Source: Nocardioides sp. J54
GTDB taxonomy: Bacteria > Actinomycetota > Actinomycetes > Propionibacteriales > Nocardioidaceae
Assembly: GCF_000519005.1 (NCBI RefSeq)
Contig: NZ_JAER01000012.1
Coordinates: forward strand, 43,922 to 107,921
Direction: 5' to 3'
DNA: 64,000 nucleotides
The notes beneath the pieces are model-generated. The model searched no databases. It saw nothing but the letters and a program-made list of their open reading frames with translations, and was not told where the DNA came from. This document shows, piece after piece, positions 1 through 8,686 of this stretch (position 1 is the first letter of the stretch; each line of letters begins with the position of its first letter). A program made the translations under genes and the position numbers.

Positions 1-977
1 TGCACGGCCCGCTCGTTCGCCACGACCTCCGCCAGGGGCCCACCGAGGTGGAGGGTGCCGGCCCTCCGCGCGGCCTCCGCGGTCCACGGCACCCCGCCCT
101 CCACGGCGAAGTCGACCTTGAAGGCAGCCGGACCGTGGCGGAACCTCCGGTAGGCCCGCGCGACCCGGGCAGGCAGCCGGTTGCCGAGGATGTCCGCGAC
201 CGCTGCCGGGGCGAGGTCGTAGAGCACGACGTCGCTCGCCGGGAGCTCGGCGGCCGACGTGACGCGCACACCGGTCTCGATCCGACCGCCGTTGGCCCGG
301 ACCACCGCAGCCATCGCCCGGGTGATCGCCTGCGAGCCACCCTCCGCCACGGCCCAGCCGTTGGCGTGACCGGCGGTGAGGATCCCCATCCCGATCGCCG
401 AGCTCAGCGGCCTGCCGAGCGGGTGGAACGCGTGCGCCGCCACCCCGGCGAAGAGTGCCCGGCCCTCCTCCGTCCGGAAGAGGCGCGCGAGCACGGTGGC
501 CGGCAGGAGGGTCGGTGCCCCGAAGCGGGCCAGCCGCACAGGGTGCCGCGGCACCCGGACCAGCGGACCGAGGATGTCGTCCGACAGCTCGTCGTACCAG
601 GACGCCGGACGGCGGAACAACCGTCGCCACGCCTCCCCGTCGGGTCCCAGCCCTCGCGCCGTCTCCTCGACGGAGCGGTGGAGCACCCCGGCACCGCCGC
701 CGTCCAGCGGGTGCGCGCAGTCGACCTCCGGCAACCTCCAGACCAGGCCGTGCTCCTCCAGGCCGAGGTCGCGGAGGAACTTCGAGCCGGCCGCCATGGG
801 GTGGATCGCGGCACAGTGGTCGTGCAGGAGCCCCGGGAGGATGCCCTCGCTGGTCCGGGTCCCTCCCCCGATCTCGTCGGACGCCTCCAGCACCGTGACG
901 GACACACCGCGACGACTCAGCGCGGCGGCAGCGGCCAGCCCGTTGGGGCCGCTGCCGACCACGACCGCACTGCTCAT
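1..977 (-). CDS. NAD(P)/FAD-dependent oxidoreductase, phytoene-dehydrogenase-like (partial)
   Basis: The minus-strand frame opens with ATG at 977 and stays open to the window edge, giving at least 325 codons; the C-terminus is missing. Residues 1-35 form a Rossmann dinucleotide-binding fold (VVVGSGPNGLAAA, then an acidic residue in VLEASDEIGG), the layout of the phytoene desaturase/amine oxidase flavoprotein superfamily. The later GGSQAITRAM stretch is also typical of the carotenoid-desaturase-like branch. The start codon overlaps the stop of the DUF3556 gene (ATGA), so it is the third gene of a minus-strand operon with an acyl ligase and a membrane protein. The substrate is unknown; a lipid or isoprenoid is an inference from its neighbours. 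Confidence 0.85.
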   Translation of the reverse strand, partial: MSSAVVVGSGPNGLAAAAALSRRGVSVTVLEASDEIGGGTRTSEGILPGLLHDHCAAIHPMAAGSKFLRDLGLEEHGLVWRLPEVDCAHPLDGGGAGVLHRSVEETARGLGPDGEAWRRLFRRPASWYDELSDDILGPLVRVPRHPVRLARFGAPTLLPATVLARLFRTEEGRALFAGVAAHAFHPLGRPLSSAIGMGILTAGHANGWAVAEGGSQAITRAMAAVVRANGGRIETGVRVTSAAELPASDVVLYDLAPAAVADILGNRLPARVARAYRRFRHGPAAFKVDFAVEGGVPWTAEAARRAGTLHLGGPLAEVVANERAV

Positions 978-2824
978 GCCACGGGGCTGTCGACGCCGGT
1001 CCGCGGTGCCGCCGGGTCACCGTCCGCGCGCCACTGCACCTGCAGCGGGACCGGGCCGTTCGGCAGCCACGGCTGCTCGCGGACGCAGTCGCGGACGTCC
1101 CACGTGCCCCGCTCGACCACTCCCAGGGCGGCGTCGATCACCCGGTAGTGCTGGGGACGGCTCGTGCGCCAGGGCGTCGCCTGGGACTCGCAGTAGACGA
1201 CCACCAGGTCACCCGGGGCGAGGTGGAGCCGGTCCTGGACCGCACGCACGAGGCGCTCGTCGTGGAGGTGGCCGTCGCCGAAGTTCCAGCCGAGGATGGT
1301 GTTGCAGACGAACTCACCCTCGCGGACCGTCCGGCTCTCGAGGTCGTCCAGCCGCTCGCAGAGCACCGAGAGCAGGCCCCGGCCCTGGCTGTGCATCGCC
1401 CGCCACGCGATGGCCTTCTGGATCGCCATCTCGGCGTCCTCGGCCGTGTACGGCATCGGCTTCATGCGCTGGAGCTGGTCGACCTGGCTCTCGGTGAGCG
1501 GGAGCTCGTTGAGCCGCTCCTCCACGCCGGGCTTCATGGCCCACACCGAGCACGCCCAGTTGCCGGCGTACTGGCGCATCGACGGGAGGAAGGAGACGAG
1601 GTCCGGGCGCAGGTTGCCCAGCACGGGACCGAAGCACAGCAGCGCGATGATCGGGACGAGCCACAGCGGCTCGGAGAACTCCCAGATGTTGTAGACCGAC
1701 GCGGTGAAGCCGTCACCGATGCCGCACCACAGCACGATCGCGATATAGCCGAAGTACACGTTCCACTCGAGCGGGACCGCCAGCGGGAACGTGGAGGTGA
1801 TGAAGAGGTGGAAGACCAGCATCGCGACCGCACCCACGGCAGCGACCGTCGGGCTGGTGGTGAGCAGGAGGACCACCGGGATGAGGATCTCGAGCGTGGT
1901 GCCTCCGACGTGCGCCATGAACCACGCGCCGCGGCTGGGGCGCAGGTCGTCCGGGGCGTTGCGGTAGTGCAGCTTCTTGATCCAGCCGAGCTGGCCGGGG
2001 CTGTTCGACACCATGGGCGGGACGACGTTGACGAAGTGCTCGCCCACCTTGGAGATGCCGGCGCCGATCCACACCACGCAGATGATGATCTTGAAGACCA
2101 CGACGAGGTCGACGAAGTCGGCCGGGTCGCTGGAGGACAGCACGACCGCGCCGAGCACGGCGGAGAAGAACATGATCGGGTAGTACTGCTCCGACCTGGC
2201 GGCCAGGAAGACCACCTTGTCGCGCAGGCCCATCAGGGGCATGACCACCAGGATGGGCAGGAAGGCGGCGGGCGGCACGAGCTCCTGCGGCCCCGTTCCC
2301 AGCGGGACCGCGTCGACCTCCACCGCGGGCAGCGCCAGCGGGACGACGAGGCTGGCCAGGACGGCCCCGTACAGCACCACGTCCGCCACCGTCCGGACGT
2401 CGCCACCCGTGAGCGGGACCCGGCCCGCCCAGGGGGCCATCCGGACGGTGCCGGGCCGCAGCCAGTAGCGGATGTTGCCCACCATGGGGACGAAGTGCCC
2501 GCACAGCGGCCCGAACGTGCCGCCCAGGCCGACGACCTCGAGGAGCATCAGCCAGATCGCCAGCTTCTGGTAGACCACGATGTTGTCGAACCAGGTGCCG
2601 GGGTCGGTCAGGTGGACGTACTCGGTGGTCAGCGACGTGATCGCCAGGCCGAGGGCGAAGTAGAGGCCCAGCATCTTCAGGATGTAGACGACGTGGAGGA
2701 CCCGGGGGGTCCCGAAGCCGTCGAGGACCCAGTTGGTCGTCAGGACGCGGACCCGCTCCAGGAAGGGCAGCGCGAAGAACTCGGCCGGCTCCATCGGCGG
2801 AGACGAGGGGTTGATGAAGCCCAT
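974..2824 (-). CDS. DUF3556 family polytopic membrane protein
   Basis: 616 aa. The N-terminus (MGFINPSSPPMEPAEFF, then a TNWVLDGFGTPRVLHVVYILK-type segment) and the many hydrophobic segments across roughly residues 45-420 match my recollection of the actinobacterial DUF3556 family, which is uncharacterised. After the membrane part comes a soluble C-terminal region of about 190 residues. The start at 2824 is one base after the stop of the acyl ligase, and a longer reading frame upstream only overlaps that gene antisense to good coding sequence, so the short start is preferred. It probably works with the co-transcribed AMP ligase and flavoprotein, perhaps on lipids, but no catalytic motif is recognisable. 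Confidence 0.8.
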   Translation of the reverse strand: MGFINPSSPPMEPAEFFALPFLERVRVLTTNWVLDGFGTPRVLHVVYILKMLGLYFALGLAITSLTTEYVHLTDPGTWFDNIVVYQKLAIWLMLLEVVGLGGTFGPLCGHFVPMVGNIRYWLRPGTVRMAPWAGRVPLTGGDVRTVADVVLYGAVLASLVVPLALPAVEVDAVPLGTGPQELVPPAAFLPILVVMPLMGLRDKVVFLAARSEQYYPIMFFSAVLGAVVLSSSDPADFVDLVVVFKIIICVVWIGAGISKVGEHFVNVVPPMVSNSPGQLGWIKKLHYRNAPDDLRPSRGAWFMAHVGGTTLEILIPVVLLLTTSPTVAAVGAVAMLVFHLFITSTFPLAVPLEWNVYFGYIAIVLWCGIGDGFTASVYNIWEFSEPLWLVPIIALLCFGPVLGNLRPDLVSFLPSMRQYAGNWACSVWAMKPGVEERLNELPLTESQVDQLQRMKPMPYTAEDAEMAIQKAIAWRAMHSQGRGLLSVLCERLDDLESRTVREGEFVCNTILGWNFGDGHLHDERLVRAVQDRLHLAPGDLVVVYCESQATPWRTSRPQHYRVIDAALGVVERGTWDVRDCVREQPWLPNGPVPLQVQWRADGDPAAPRTGVDSPVA

Positions 2825-2825
2825 G

Positions 2826-4292
2826 TCAGGCCTCCGCCATCTGTGCCCGCAGCCGGGGCTTGTCGATCTTGCCCACGGGGTTCTTGGGGATCTCTGCCAG
2901 CAGGTGGATGCGGGCCGGGACCTTGACCTTGGTGAGCTGCTCGGCGCAGTGGGCGCGGAGCTCGTCCTCGCCGACCTCCGTGCCGGGGCGGGCCGAGACG
3001 TAGGCGACCGGGATCTCGCCGTACGTCGCGTCGGGTGCGCCGACGACCGCCGCCTCCAGCACCACCGGGTGCGCGTGGAGGACGGCCTCGATCTCCTTGG
3101 GGTAGATGTTCTCGCCACCGCGGATGATCATGTCCTTGATCCGGTCGACGATGGTCAGGTAGCCGTCCTCGTCGAGCACCCCGACGTCGCCGGTGTGCAG
3201 CCAGCCGTCGCCCAGCGCCTCGGCCGTGGCCGACGGGTTGTTCAGGTAGCCCTGCATCACCGTCGGCCCCTGGATGACGACCTCTCCCCGCTCGCCCGCA
3301 GGCAGCAGGTTGCCGTCCGGGTCCATCACGGCGACCGTCTGCCCGGGCAGGGCGATGCCGACCGTGCCGGCCTTGCGAGGACCGTCGACGGGGTTGGCCG
3401 TGGAGGCGCACGTGCCCTCGGACAGGCCGTAGCCCTCGACCACCGGGAAGCCGAACCTGCTCTCGACCGCAGCCAGGAGGTCGGCCGGGGCGGGGGCCGC
3501 GCCGCAGATCCCTACCCGGACCGACGAGGTGTCGGCCTCGACCTCGGCCGGCAGGGAGACCAGGACCTGGTAGATCGTCGGGACGGCCGAGAAGTACGTC
3601 GGCCTCAGCCGGGCGACCTGCTCGAGGAAGCCCGTCGGGTGGAAGCGCTCGAGCAGGGAGACCTGCGCACCGTTGCGCAGGGGCGTCAGCACGCTCACGC
3701 AGATCGCGTTGACGTGGAAGAGCGGCAGGACCAGGAGGCAGTGGTCGTCCGGCGTCACCCGCAGCGCCTCGCCCATCGACGCGGTCATCGCGTCGATGTT
3801 CGCGTGGCTCAGCATCACGCCCTTGGGCCGTCCCGTGGAACCGCTGGTGTAGATGAGCAGCGCCAGGTCGCTGGCCCGGGTGGCCGGCGCCGGCACGGCG
3901 CCGAGGGCGCCCTCGGGGCGCAGGCGGAGCTGGTCGGCCAGGAGGGCGGGTCGACCAGCGGTCGGTGCGCCGTCCTGCCCCACGACGACGACCGTCGCGT
4001 CCGCGTCGGCGATCTGGTACTCGGCCTCGTTGGCCGTGAAGGTGGGGTTGACGGGCGTCGCTGCCGCGCCCAGGCGCCACGCGGCCACCATCGCCACGAG
4101 GAGCTCGACCCGGTTCGGCAGCATGATCGCCACGACCGAGCCCGTGCCGACACCCCGCTCGGCGAGCTGCTCGGCGGCTCCCTCGACACGCTCGGCGAAC
4201 TCGGCGTAGGTCAGCTCGACCCGCTCGTCGCGCACGCAGGGACGGTCGGAGTACGCGGCCGGGCGCGTCCAGGGCAGGTAGTCCAGGGTCAT
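2826..4292 (-). CDS. AMP-forming acyl-CoA synthetase/ligase
   Basis: 488 aa, ANL superfamily. The adenylate-forming P-loop (IYTSGSTGRPKG) lies near residue 155, followed by the A5-type motif GYGLSEGTC, the A7-type GDGWLHTGD and the A8 hinge DRIKDMIIRGGENIYPKEIE. The C-terminal catalytic lysine motif (PKNPVGKIDK) is present, so the enzyme looks complete. It activates a carboxylate as acyl-AMP and normally transfers it to CoA; the chain type cannot be told from sequence. ATG at 4292 (MTLDYLPW) is chosen because the upstream in-frame extension has no family similarity. It is the first gene of the minus-strand operon with DUF3556 and a flavoprotein, divergent from the PucR-type regulator. Confidence 0.9.
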   Translation of the reverse strand: MTLDYLPWTRPAAYSDRPCVRDERVELTYAEFAERVEGAAEQLAERGVGTGSVVAIMLPNRVELLVAMVAAWRLGAAATPVNPTFTANEAEYQIADADATVVVVGQDGAPTAGRPALLADQLRLRPEGALGAVPAPATRASDLALLIYTSGSTGRPKGVMLSHANIDAMTASMGEALRVTPDDHCLLVLPLFHVNAICVSVLTPLRNGAQVSLLERFHPTGFLEQVARLRPTYFSAVPTIYQVLVSLPAEVEADTSSVRVGICGAAPAPADLLAAVESRFGFPVVEGYGLSEGTCASTANPVDGPRKAGTVGIALPGQTVAVMDPDGNLLPAGERGEVVIQGPTVMQGYLNNPSATAEALGDGWLHTGDVGVLDEDGYLTIVDRIKDMIIRGGENIYPKEIEAVLHAHPVVLEAAVVGAPDATYGEIPVAYVSARPGTEVGEDELRAHCAEQLTKVKVPARIHLLAEIPKNPVGKIDKPRLRAQMAEA

Positions 4293-4394
4293 GGTCAGCT
4301 CCGTGGTCAGGGATCGGGCGAAGGCTGACGCTAGGGACTGACCGACCGCGCCGACTTGTGCTGGCGGTACGAAACGCAGGCCACATTTCGGATG

Positions 4395-4419
4395 CGTGGC
4401 ACCGGGAAGCCCGTGGCAC
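4395..4419. promoter_or_regulatory. Direct repeat CGTGGCAC in the divergent ligase/PucR promoter region
   Basis: CGTGGCAC occurs at 4395-4402 and again at 4412-4419, 17 bp start to start, in the 194-bp gap between the divergent acyl ligase and regulator. It is a candidate binding site for the adjacent regulator; no convincing -10/-35 pair was identified, so this stays tentative. Confidence 0.25.
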
Positions 4420-4486
4420 AATCCGGGGTCGCTGGCCCGGTAGTCCACATCAGGTCGCACACCAGATCGCGAGGAGCGAGGTAGCC

Positions 4487-5776
4487 ATGGCTCTGCGTCC
4501 GTCCCCCGACGGGGCGATCGACCCCCGGGTCGACCGACGGGTCCAGCAGGTGGGCGCCCTGCTGGCCGGCCACCTGCCCGACATCGCCAGCGCCATCTAC
4601 GCCGAGCTGACCAACCGGGTCACCCACCTGAAGGGCGACCCCGTCATCGAGGAGCTGCTGCTGGCCAGCACGCTCGGCAACCTCGAGAACGTCGCCCACC
4701 TCATCCAGGGCCACACCCAGCCGGAGGACATCCAGCCGCCCGCCCCTGCGGTGGAGTACGCCCGGCGCCTGGCCCAGCGCGAGGTCCCCCTCGGCGCCTT
4801 GCTGCGCGCCTACCGGCTCGGGCAGCGGCAGTTCATCGACTGGGCCAACGACCAGCTGACGAGGCTCGAGGACGACGCCGACCTTGCCTACGCAGCGTCC
4901 CGGGAGCTGACGACCTTCGGCTTCGAGTACATCGACCGGGTCTCCGAGGCCCTGGTCGAGGTCTACCAGGTCGAGCGCGACCTGTGGCTGGCCAACCGGA
5001 ACACGGTCCGGCTGGAGGTCGTGGAGAAGCTGGTCGCAGGACAGCCCGTCGACGTCGGCGCTGCGGAGGCCGCGCTCGGGCACCGACTGCGCCAGCACCA
5101 CCTCGGAGTCGTCGTGTGGCGCGCACAGCCGGACACCCGTATGGCTGGCGACCTCGACCAGGTCGTGGACGCCATCGCCCGGAGCACCTCCGGGACGGGC
5201 AGACCGCTCGTCATCCCGCAGGACACCGGGACAGCGTGGGCCTGGATCCCCCTGGGCCGCCAGACGTCCACGCCGTCACCCTCCGCCGTGGCTGCCGCCG
5301 TGGAGGCGTGCGGCCCCGGCGTCCGGGCGGCCCTCGGCGTCACCGCAGCAGGGGAAGGTGGCTTCCGCACCTCGATCCTGGATGCCCGGAGGGCACACGA
5401 GGTCGCGATGGTCGCCGGCGGCCACGCCCGGGCCGTGACGTCGTACGACGACCCCGAGGTGCGCACGGCCTGGCTCCTCACCCAGGACCTGGAGAGCACG
5501 CGCCGCCTGGTGGCGTCGTCACTCCGGGGCCTCGCCGAGGACTCGGAGGGCGCCGAGCGGCTCCGGGCGACCCTGCACGCCTTCCTGCGAGCCGCAGAGA
5601 GCTACGTGGTCACCGCCGAGCGGCTCCACCTGCACAAGAACACTGTTCGTTACCGCGTCGCCAAGGCGCTCGAGAGCCGCGGGGTCCCCCTGACCGAGGA
5701 CAGGCTGGAGCTCGAGCTCGCCCTGGTCGCCGCCCACCACCTCGGCCCGAGGGTCCTCCAGGCACCGGGCGACTGA
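4487..5776 (+). CDS. PucR-type helix-turn-helix transcriptional regulator
   Basis: 429 aa. ATG at 4487 is preceded by GAGGAG; the earlier in-frame ATG at 4358 lacks a ribosome site and would place regulatory DNA in the protein. Residues 15-150 are an all-helical sensor-like region resembling the RsbRD-type N-terminal domain. The last 60 residues hold the PucR-family HTH (AERLHLHKNTVRYRVAKALE). Such proteins regulate catabolic genes, often divergently from their own gene. The divergent acyl ligase operon is the obvious candidate target. The ligand is unknown. Confidence 0.85.
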   Translation: MALRPSPDGAIDPRVDRRVQQVGALLAGHLPDIASAIYAELTNRVTHLKGDPVIEELLLASTLGNLENVAHLIQGHTQPEDIQPPAPAVEYARRLAQREVPLGALLRAYRLGQRQFIDWANDQLTRLEDDADLAYAASRELTTFGFEYIDRVSEALVEVYQVERDLWLANRNTVRLEVVEKLVAGQPVDVGAAEAALGHRLRQHHLGVVVWRAQPDTRMAGDLDQVVDAIARSTSGTGRPLVIPQDTGTAWAWIPLGRQTSTPSPSAVAAAVEACGPGVRAALGVTAAGEGGFRTSILDARRAHEVAMVAGGHARAVTSYDDPEVRTAWLLTQDLESTRRLVASSLRGLAEDSEGAERLRATLHAFLRAAESYVVTAERLHLHKNTVRYRVAKALESRGVPLTEDRLELELALVAAHHLGPRVLQAPGD

Positions 5777-5820
5777 CGGCACGGCTCGATCGTCACATCG
5801 CCGCGAACCAAGGGGAGACT

Positions 5821-5875
5821 AACCCCCCGGGGGGTTGTGCTACTGTTGCCGAAGGATGATCCCCCCGGGGGGATC
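5821..5875 (+). promoter_or_regulatory. Twin GC palindromes, candidate CsoR/CstR-type operators of the sulfide operon
   Basis: Two perfect palindromes sit upstream of the rhodanese gene: AACCCCCCGGGGGGTT at 5821-5836 and GATCCCCCCGGGGGGATC at 5858-5875. C-run/G-run palindromes flanked by A/T are the typical shape of CsoR-family operators. In CstR-controlled systems they guard rhodanese, persulfide dioxygenase and TauE genes, which is the gene set here. TACTGT at 5841-5846, between the two, could be a -10 box, which would put both palindromes on the promoter. No csoR/cstR gene is present in the window. Confidence 0.6.
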
Positions 5876-5911
5876 ACGGCCTTTGCTGGAGCCACGAAGG
5901 AGAATCCACCC

Positions 5912-6217
5912 ATGCGCGAGATCGACATCGACCAGCTCGCAGACGCGATCGACGGCGGTGCCGTGGTCGTGGACGTGCGCGAGACCAGCGAGTACGCCGA
6001 TGGGCACGTGCCCGGCGCGCGCAACATCCCGATGGGCCAGCTGCCCGGGCGCCTCGACGAGCTCGACCGCTCCGCCGTCGTGCACGTAGTCTGCGCGAGC
6101 GGCAACCGCAGCTCCGCGATGACCGACGTGCTCGTGGCGCAGGGCTTCGACGCCGTCAACGTGGCCGGCGGGACCCGCGCCTGGATCAGCTCCGGACGCC
6201 CGGTCGAGCAGGGCTGA
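5912..6217 (+). CDS. Single-domain rhodanese
   Basis: 101 aa. It is one rhodanese domain with the fold motifs VVVDVRETSEYADGHVPGA and the active-site loop CASGNRS, with the persulfide-carrying cysteine at residue 61. It would transfer sulfane sulfur between thiols in the cytoplasm. ATG at 5912 is preceded by AAGGAGA. The gene ends 3 bp before the MBL-rhodanese gene and is the first gene of a three-gene operon for persulfide oxidation and export of the oxidised product. The longer frame upstream runs through the palindromic operators and is rejected. Confidence 0.9.
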   Translation: MREIDIDQLADAIDGGAVVVDVRETSEYADGHVPGARNIPMGQLPGRLDELDRSAVVHVVCASGNRSSAMTDVLVAQGFDAVNVAGGTRAWISSGRPVEQG

Positions 6218-6220
6218 GCG

Positions 6221-7627
6221 ATGACCACGCCGTCCTCCCCCGCCGACCTGACGATCGTCCCGATCGAGACGCCGACGCTCGGCGACCGCAGCTACCTGGT
6301 CCACGACGGCGACGTCGCCTTCGTCGTCGACCCGCAGCGCGACATCGACCGTGTCACGGACCTGCTGGCCGAGCACGGCGTGCGGCTGACGCACGTCCTC
6401 GAGACCCACATCCACAACGACTACGTCACCGGCGGCTTCGCGCTGGCCCGGGCGACCGGTGCGGCGTACCTGGTGAACGCGGCCGACGACGTGTCCTTCG
6501 AGCGGACCCCGATCAGCGACGGCGACGTCGTCGAGGTCGGCGACCGCATGCGCCTGACCGCCCTCGCGACGCCGGGCCACACGTTCACCCACCTCTCCTA
6601 CGCGCTGCGCGACCTCGGTCCGGAGGCCGACTCCCCCAGGCGCGACGTCGGCGTCTTCTCCGGCGGCTCGCTGCTCTTCGGTGCGACGGGACGTCCCGAC
6701 CTCCTCGGGCCGGAGCACACCGACGAGCTGGTCCGCCACCAGCACGCCTCGGCCCACCGCCTGGCCGAGCTGCTCCCGGACGACGCCGGCGTCTTCCCGA
6801 CGCACGGCTTCGGCTCCTTCTGCAGCGCGACCCAGTCCGACGCCACGTCGTCGACCATCGGCCGCGAGAAGCAGGCCAACCCGGTCCTGACCCAGGACGA
6901 GGAGACCTACGTCCGCGAGCTGCTCGCCGGGCTCGGCGCCTGGCCGGCGTACTACGCCCACATGGCGCCCGCCAACGCCGCCGGCCCCGCGGCGCCCGAC
7001 CTCAGCCCGCCCGCACTGGCCGACGCCACCGACCTGCGGCGTCGCATCGAGGCCGGCGAGTGGGTCGTCGACCTGCGCAACCGCACCGTGTTCGCCGCCG
7101 GCCACGCCGCCGGCACGCTCAACTTCGGCCTGGACGGCTCGTTCGCGACCTACCTCGGCTGGCTGGTGCCGTGGGGCACGCCGATCACGCTGCTGGGCGA
7201 GACCGCCGAGGACGTCGCCGAGGCGCAGCGCGAGCTCGTCCGGATCGGCATCGACCGACCCGCGGCCCACGCCACCGGCGGCCCCGAGGACTGGAGCACC
7301 CGGGCACCGGTCAGCTTCCCGACCGCGACCTTCGCCGACCTGGCCCAGGTTCGCCACCACCGCGACGTCGTGGTCCTCGATGTCCGCCGCGCCGACGAGC
7401 ACGCCGCGGGCGCCATCGACGGCGCCGAGAACGTCCCCCTGCACGAGCTGTGGAACCGCATCGACGAGGTCCCGGCCGGCGAGGTCTGGGTGCACTGCGC
7501 GAGCGGCTACCGCGCCTCGATCGCTGCGTCCGTGCTGCACGCGCGGGGGCGGACGACGGTGGCGGTCGACGACAGCTTCGCCGACGCCGCCGCGGCGGGC
7601 CTGGACCTGGTGGGACCCGAGTCCTGA
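6221..7627 (+). CDS. MBL-fold persulfide dioxygenase-like protein with two rhodanese domains
   Basis: 468 aa. The N-terminal metallo-beta-lactamase domain carries THIHNDYVTG (H63, H65, D67) in place of the usual HxHxDH, then PGHTFTHL and the late THGFGSFC histidine. This is the ETHE1/CstB-like layout, in which persulfide is oxidised to sulfite or thiosulfate. Two rhodanese repeats follow: the first, around residues 270-340, has no catalytic cysteine, and the second has HCASGYRA with C426. The MBL-plus-double-rhodanese architecture resembles staphylococcal CstB. It is co-transcribed with a stand-alone rhodanese and TauE. The Tyr in the sixth position of the metal motif is, to my knowledge, common in this subfamily. 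Confidence 0.88.
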   Translation: MTTPSSPADLTIVPIETPTLGDRSYLVHDGDVAFVVDPQRDIDRVTDLLAEHGVRLTHVLETHIHNDYVTGGFALARATGAAYLVNAADDVSFERTPISDGDVVEVGDRMRLTALATPGHTFTHLSYALRDLGPEADSPRRDVGVFSGGSLLFGATGRPDLLGPEHTDELVRHQHASAHRLAELLPDDAGVFPTHGFGSFCSATQSDATSSTIGREKQANPVLTQDEETYVRELLAGLGAWPAYYAHMAPANAAGPAAPDLSPPALADATDLRRRIEAGEWVVDLRNRTVFAAGHAAGTLNFGLDGSFATYLGWLVPWGTPITLLGETAEDVAEAQRELVRIGIDRPAAHATGGPEDWSTRAPVSFPTATFADLAQVRHHRDVVVLDVRRADEHAAGAIDGAENVPLHELWNRIDEVPAGEVWVHCASGYRASIAASVLHARGRTTVAVDDSFADAAAAGLDLVGPES

Positions 7628-7628
7628 C

Positions 7629-8447
7629 ATGACCCTCGTCCTCGCCGTCGTCGCGGGAGCGCTCATCGGGCTCAGCCTGGGCTCCCTCGGCGGCGGCGGA
7701 TCGATCCTCGCGGTGCCGGTCCTCGTCTTCCTCCTCGACCAGGGCCCCACCCAGGCGACGACCGGGTCCCTGGTCGTCGTGGGCGTCACGGCGCTGACCG
7801 GTGCCGTGGCCGCGGCTCGAGCGGGCCACGCGATGGTGGGACGCGGGGTCGTCTTCGGCCTCGTGGCCGTCGGCGGCGCCGTGCTCGGAGCACGCGCGTC
7901 GTCCCTCGTCGACGGGGACGTGCTGCTCGCCACCTTCGCGGCCCTGATGCTGCTGGTGGGCATCCTCATGGCCCTGCGGCAGCTGCGTCACCGCACCGGC
8001 CCCCAGCACGCGGCACGACCGACCCTCGACGACCCGATCATCACCTTCAGCCCGACCTTCGCGTGCGCCTGCCCGCGGGCCCTCAAGGTGCTCGTGACCG
8101 CGACGCTGGTCGGCCTGCTCACCGGGTTCCTCGGCGTGGGAGGCGGGTTCCTCGTCGTACCCGCCCTGGTGCTGGGCCTCGCCCTCCCGCTCCCCCACGC
8201 CGCCGGCACCTCGCTCGTGGTCATCACGATCACCAGCACCACCGCCCTCGCGGCCCGCGCGGGAGCCGGCACGAGCCCCGACTGGGGCCCCGTCCTCGTC
8301 CTCACTGCGTCCTCGGCCCTGGCCGCGGTCGCCGGCGCCCGCGTCGCGGCCCGGGTCGACGCTCGCGTGCTGTCCGGCGCCTTCACCGTGCTGGTGCTCG
8401 CCGTCGCCGCCTACACCGCCACCCGGGCGGTGCCCGCCCTCCTCTGA
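7629..8447 (+). CDS. TauE/SafE family sulfite/sulfonate exporter-like membrane protein
   Basis: 272 aa, eight or so hydrophobic segments in two homologous halves, each opening with a glycine-rich repeat (GLSLGSLGGGGSILAVP and GLLTGFLGVGGGFLVVP) diagnostic of the TauE/SafE family. A cytoplasmic loop near residue 135 contains an unusual FACACP cysteine pair. It starts 2 bp after the MBL-rhodanese stop, so it is the third gene of the sulfide operon. By analogy with cst operons it probably exports sulfite or another oxidised sulfur anion made by the preceding enzymes. Confidence 0.88.
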   Translation: MTLVLAVVAGALIGLSLGSLGGGGSILAVPVLVFLLDQGPTQATTGSLVVVGVTALTGAVAAARAGHAMVGRGVVFGLVAVGGAVLGARASSLVDGDVLLATFAALMLLVGILMALRQLRHRTGPQHAARPTLDDPIITFSPTFACACPRALKVLVTATLVGLLTGFLGVGGGFLVVPALVLGLALPLPHAAGTSLVVITITSTTALAARAGAGTSPDWGPVLVLTASSALAAVAGARVAARVDARVLSGAFTVLVLAVAAYTATRAVPALL

Positions 8448-8587
8448 CAGCGCGCCGTCAGGTGGTGGGCGAGTGGGAGCGCGCGGATGTGCTGGTCCAC
8501 CCGGTCGGCGGCGAGCGCGCCGTCGCCGCCCTCGATGGCCGCGAAGATGCCACGGTGCTCGGTGAGCACGACCTGCGTCCGATCTGT
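8444..8587 (-). pseudogene. Remnant of a GntR/FCD (LldR-like) regulator C-terminus
   Basis: Reading the minus strand gives 48 codons containing LTEHRGIFAAIEGGDGALAA and then VDQHIRAL, which matches the end of an FCD ligand-binding domain (EHRAIL.AI..GD...A...M..HL). The winged-helix domain and most of the FCD domain (about 180 residues) are missing, there is no start codon in context, and the frame runs on past the natural end into the TauE gene. FCD regulators of the LldR type normally control lactate-utilisation genes, and lutABC starts 100 bp away on the other strand, so a decayed local lldR is the simplest reading. Confidence 0.6.
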
Positions 8588-8686
8588 CGGCCTTGACGCT
8601 GGGCCGAGGGCCACCCCACTGTCGATCGTGTGGCCCGACCACAGGATGGCCAGCCAACGAATCGCCGACGACCCTCGGGAGGTCCC

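Noticed and set aside
1148..2926. Long plus-strand open frame opposite the DUF3556 gene
   Set aside because: Its protein is His/Arg/Gly-rich low-complexity sequence typical of antisense frames in high-GC DNA; the minus strand carries a conserved membrane protein.
5777..5911. Rhodanese start at 5837, inside the palindromic region
   Set aside because: It would translate both operator palindromes; ATG 5912 has its own ribosome site and gives the exact rhodanese domain.
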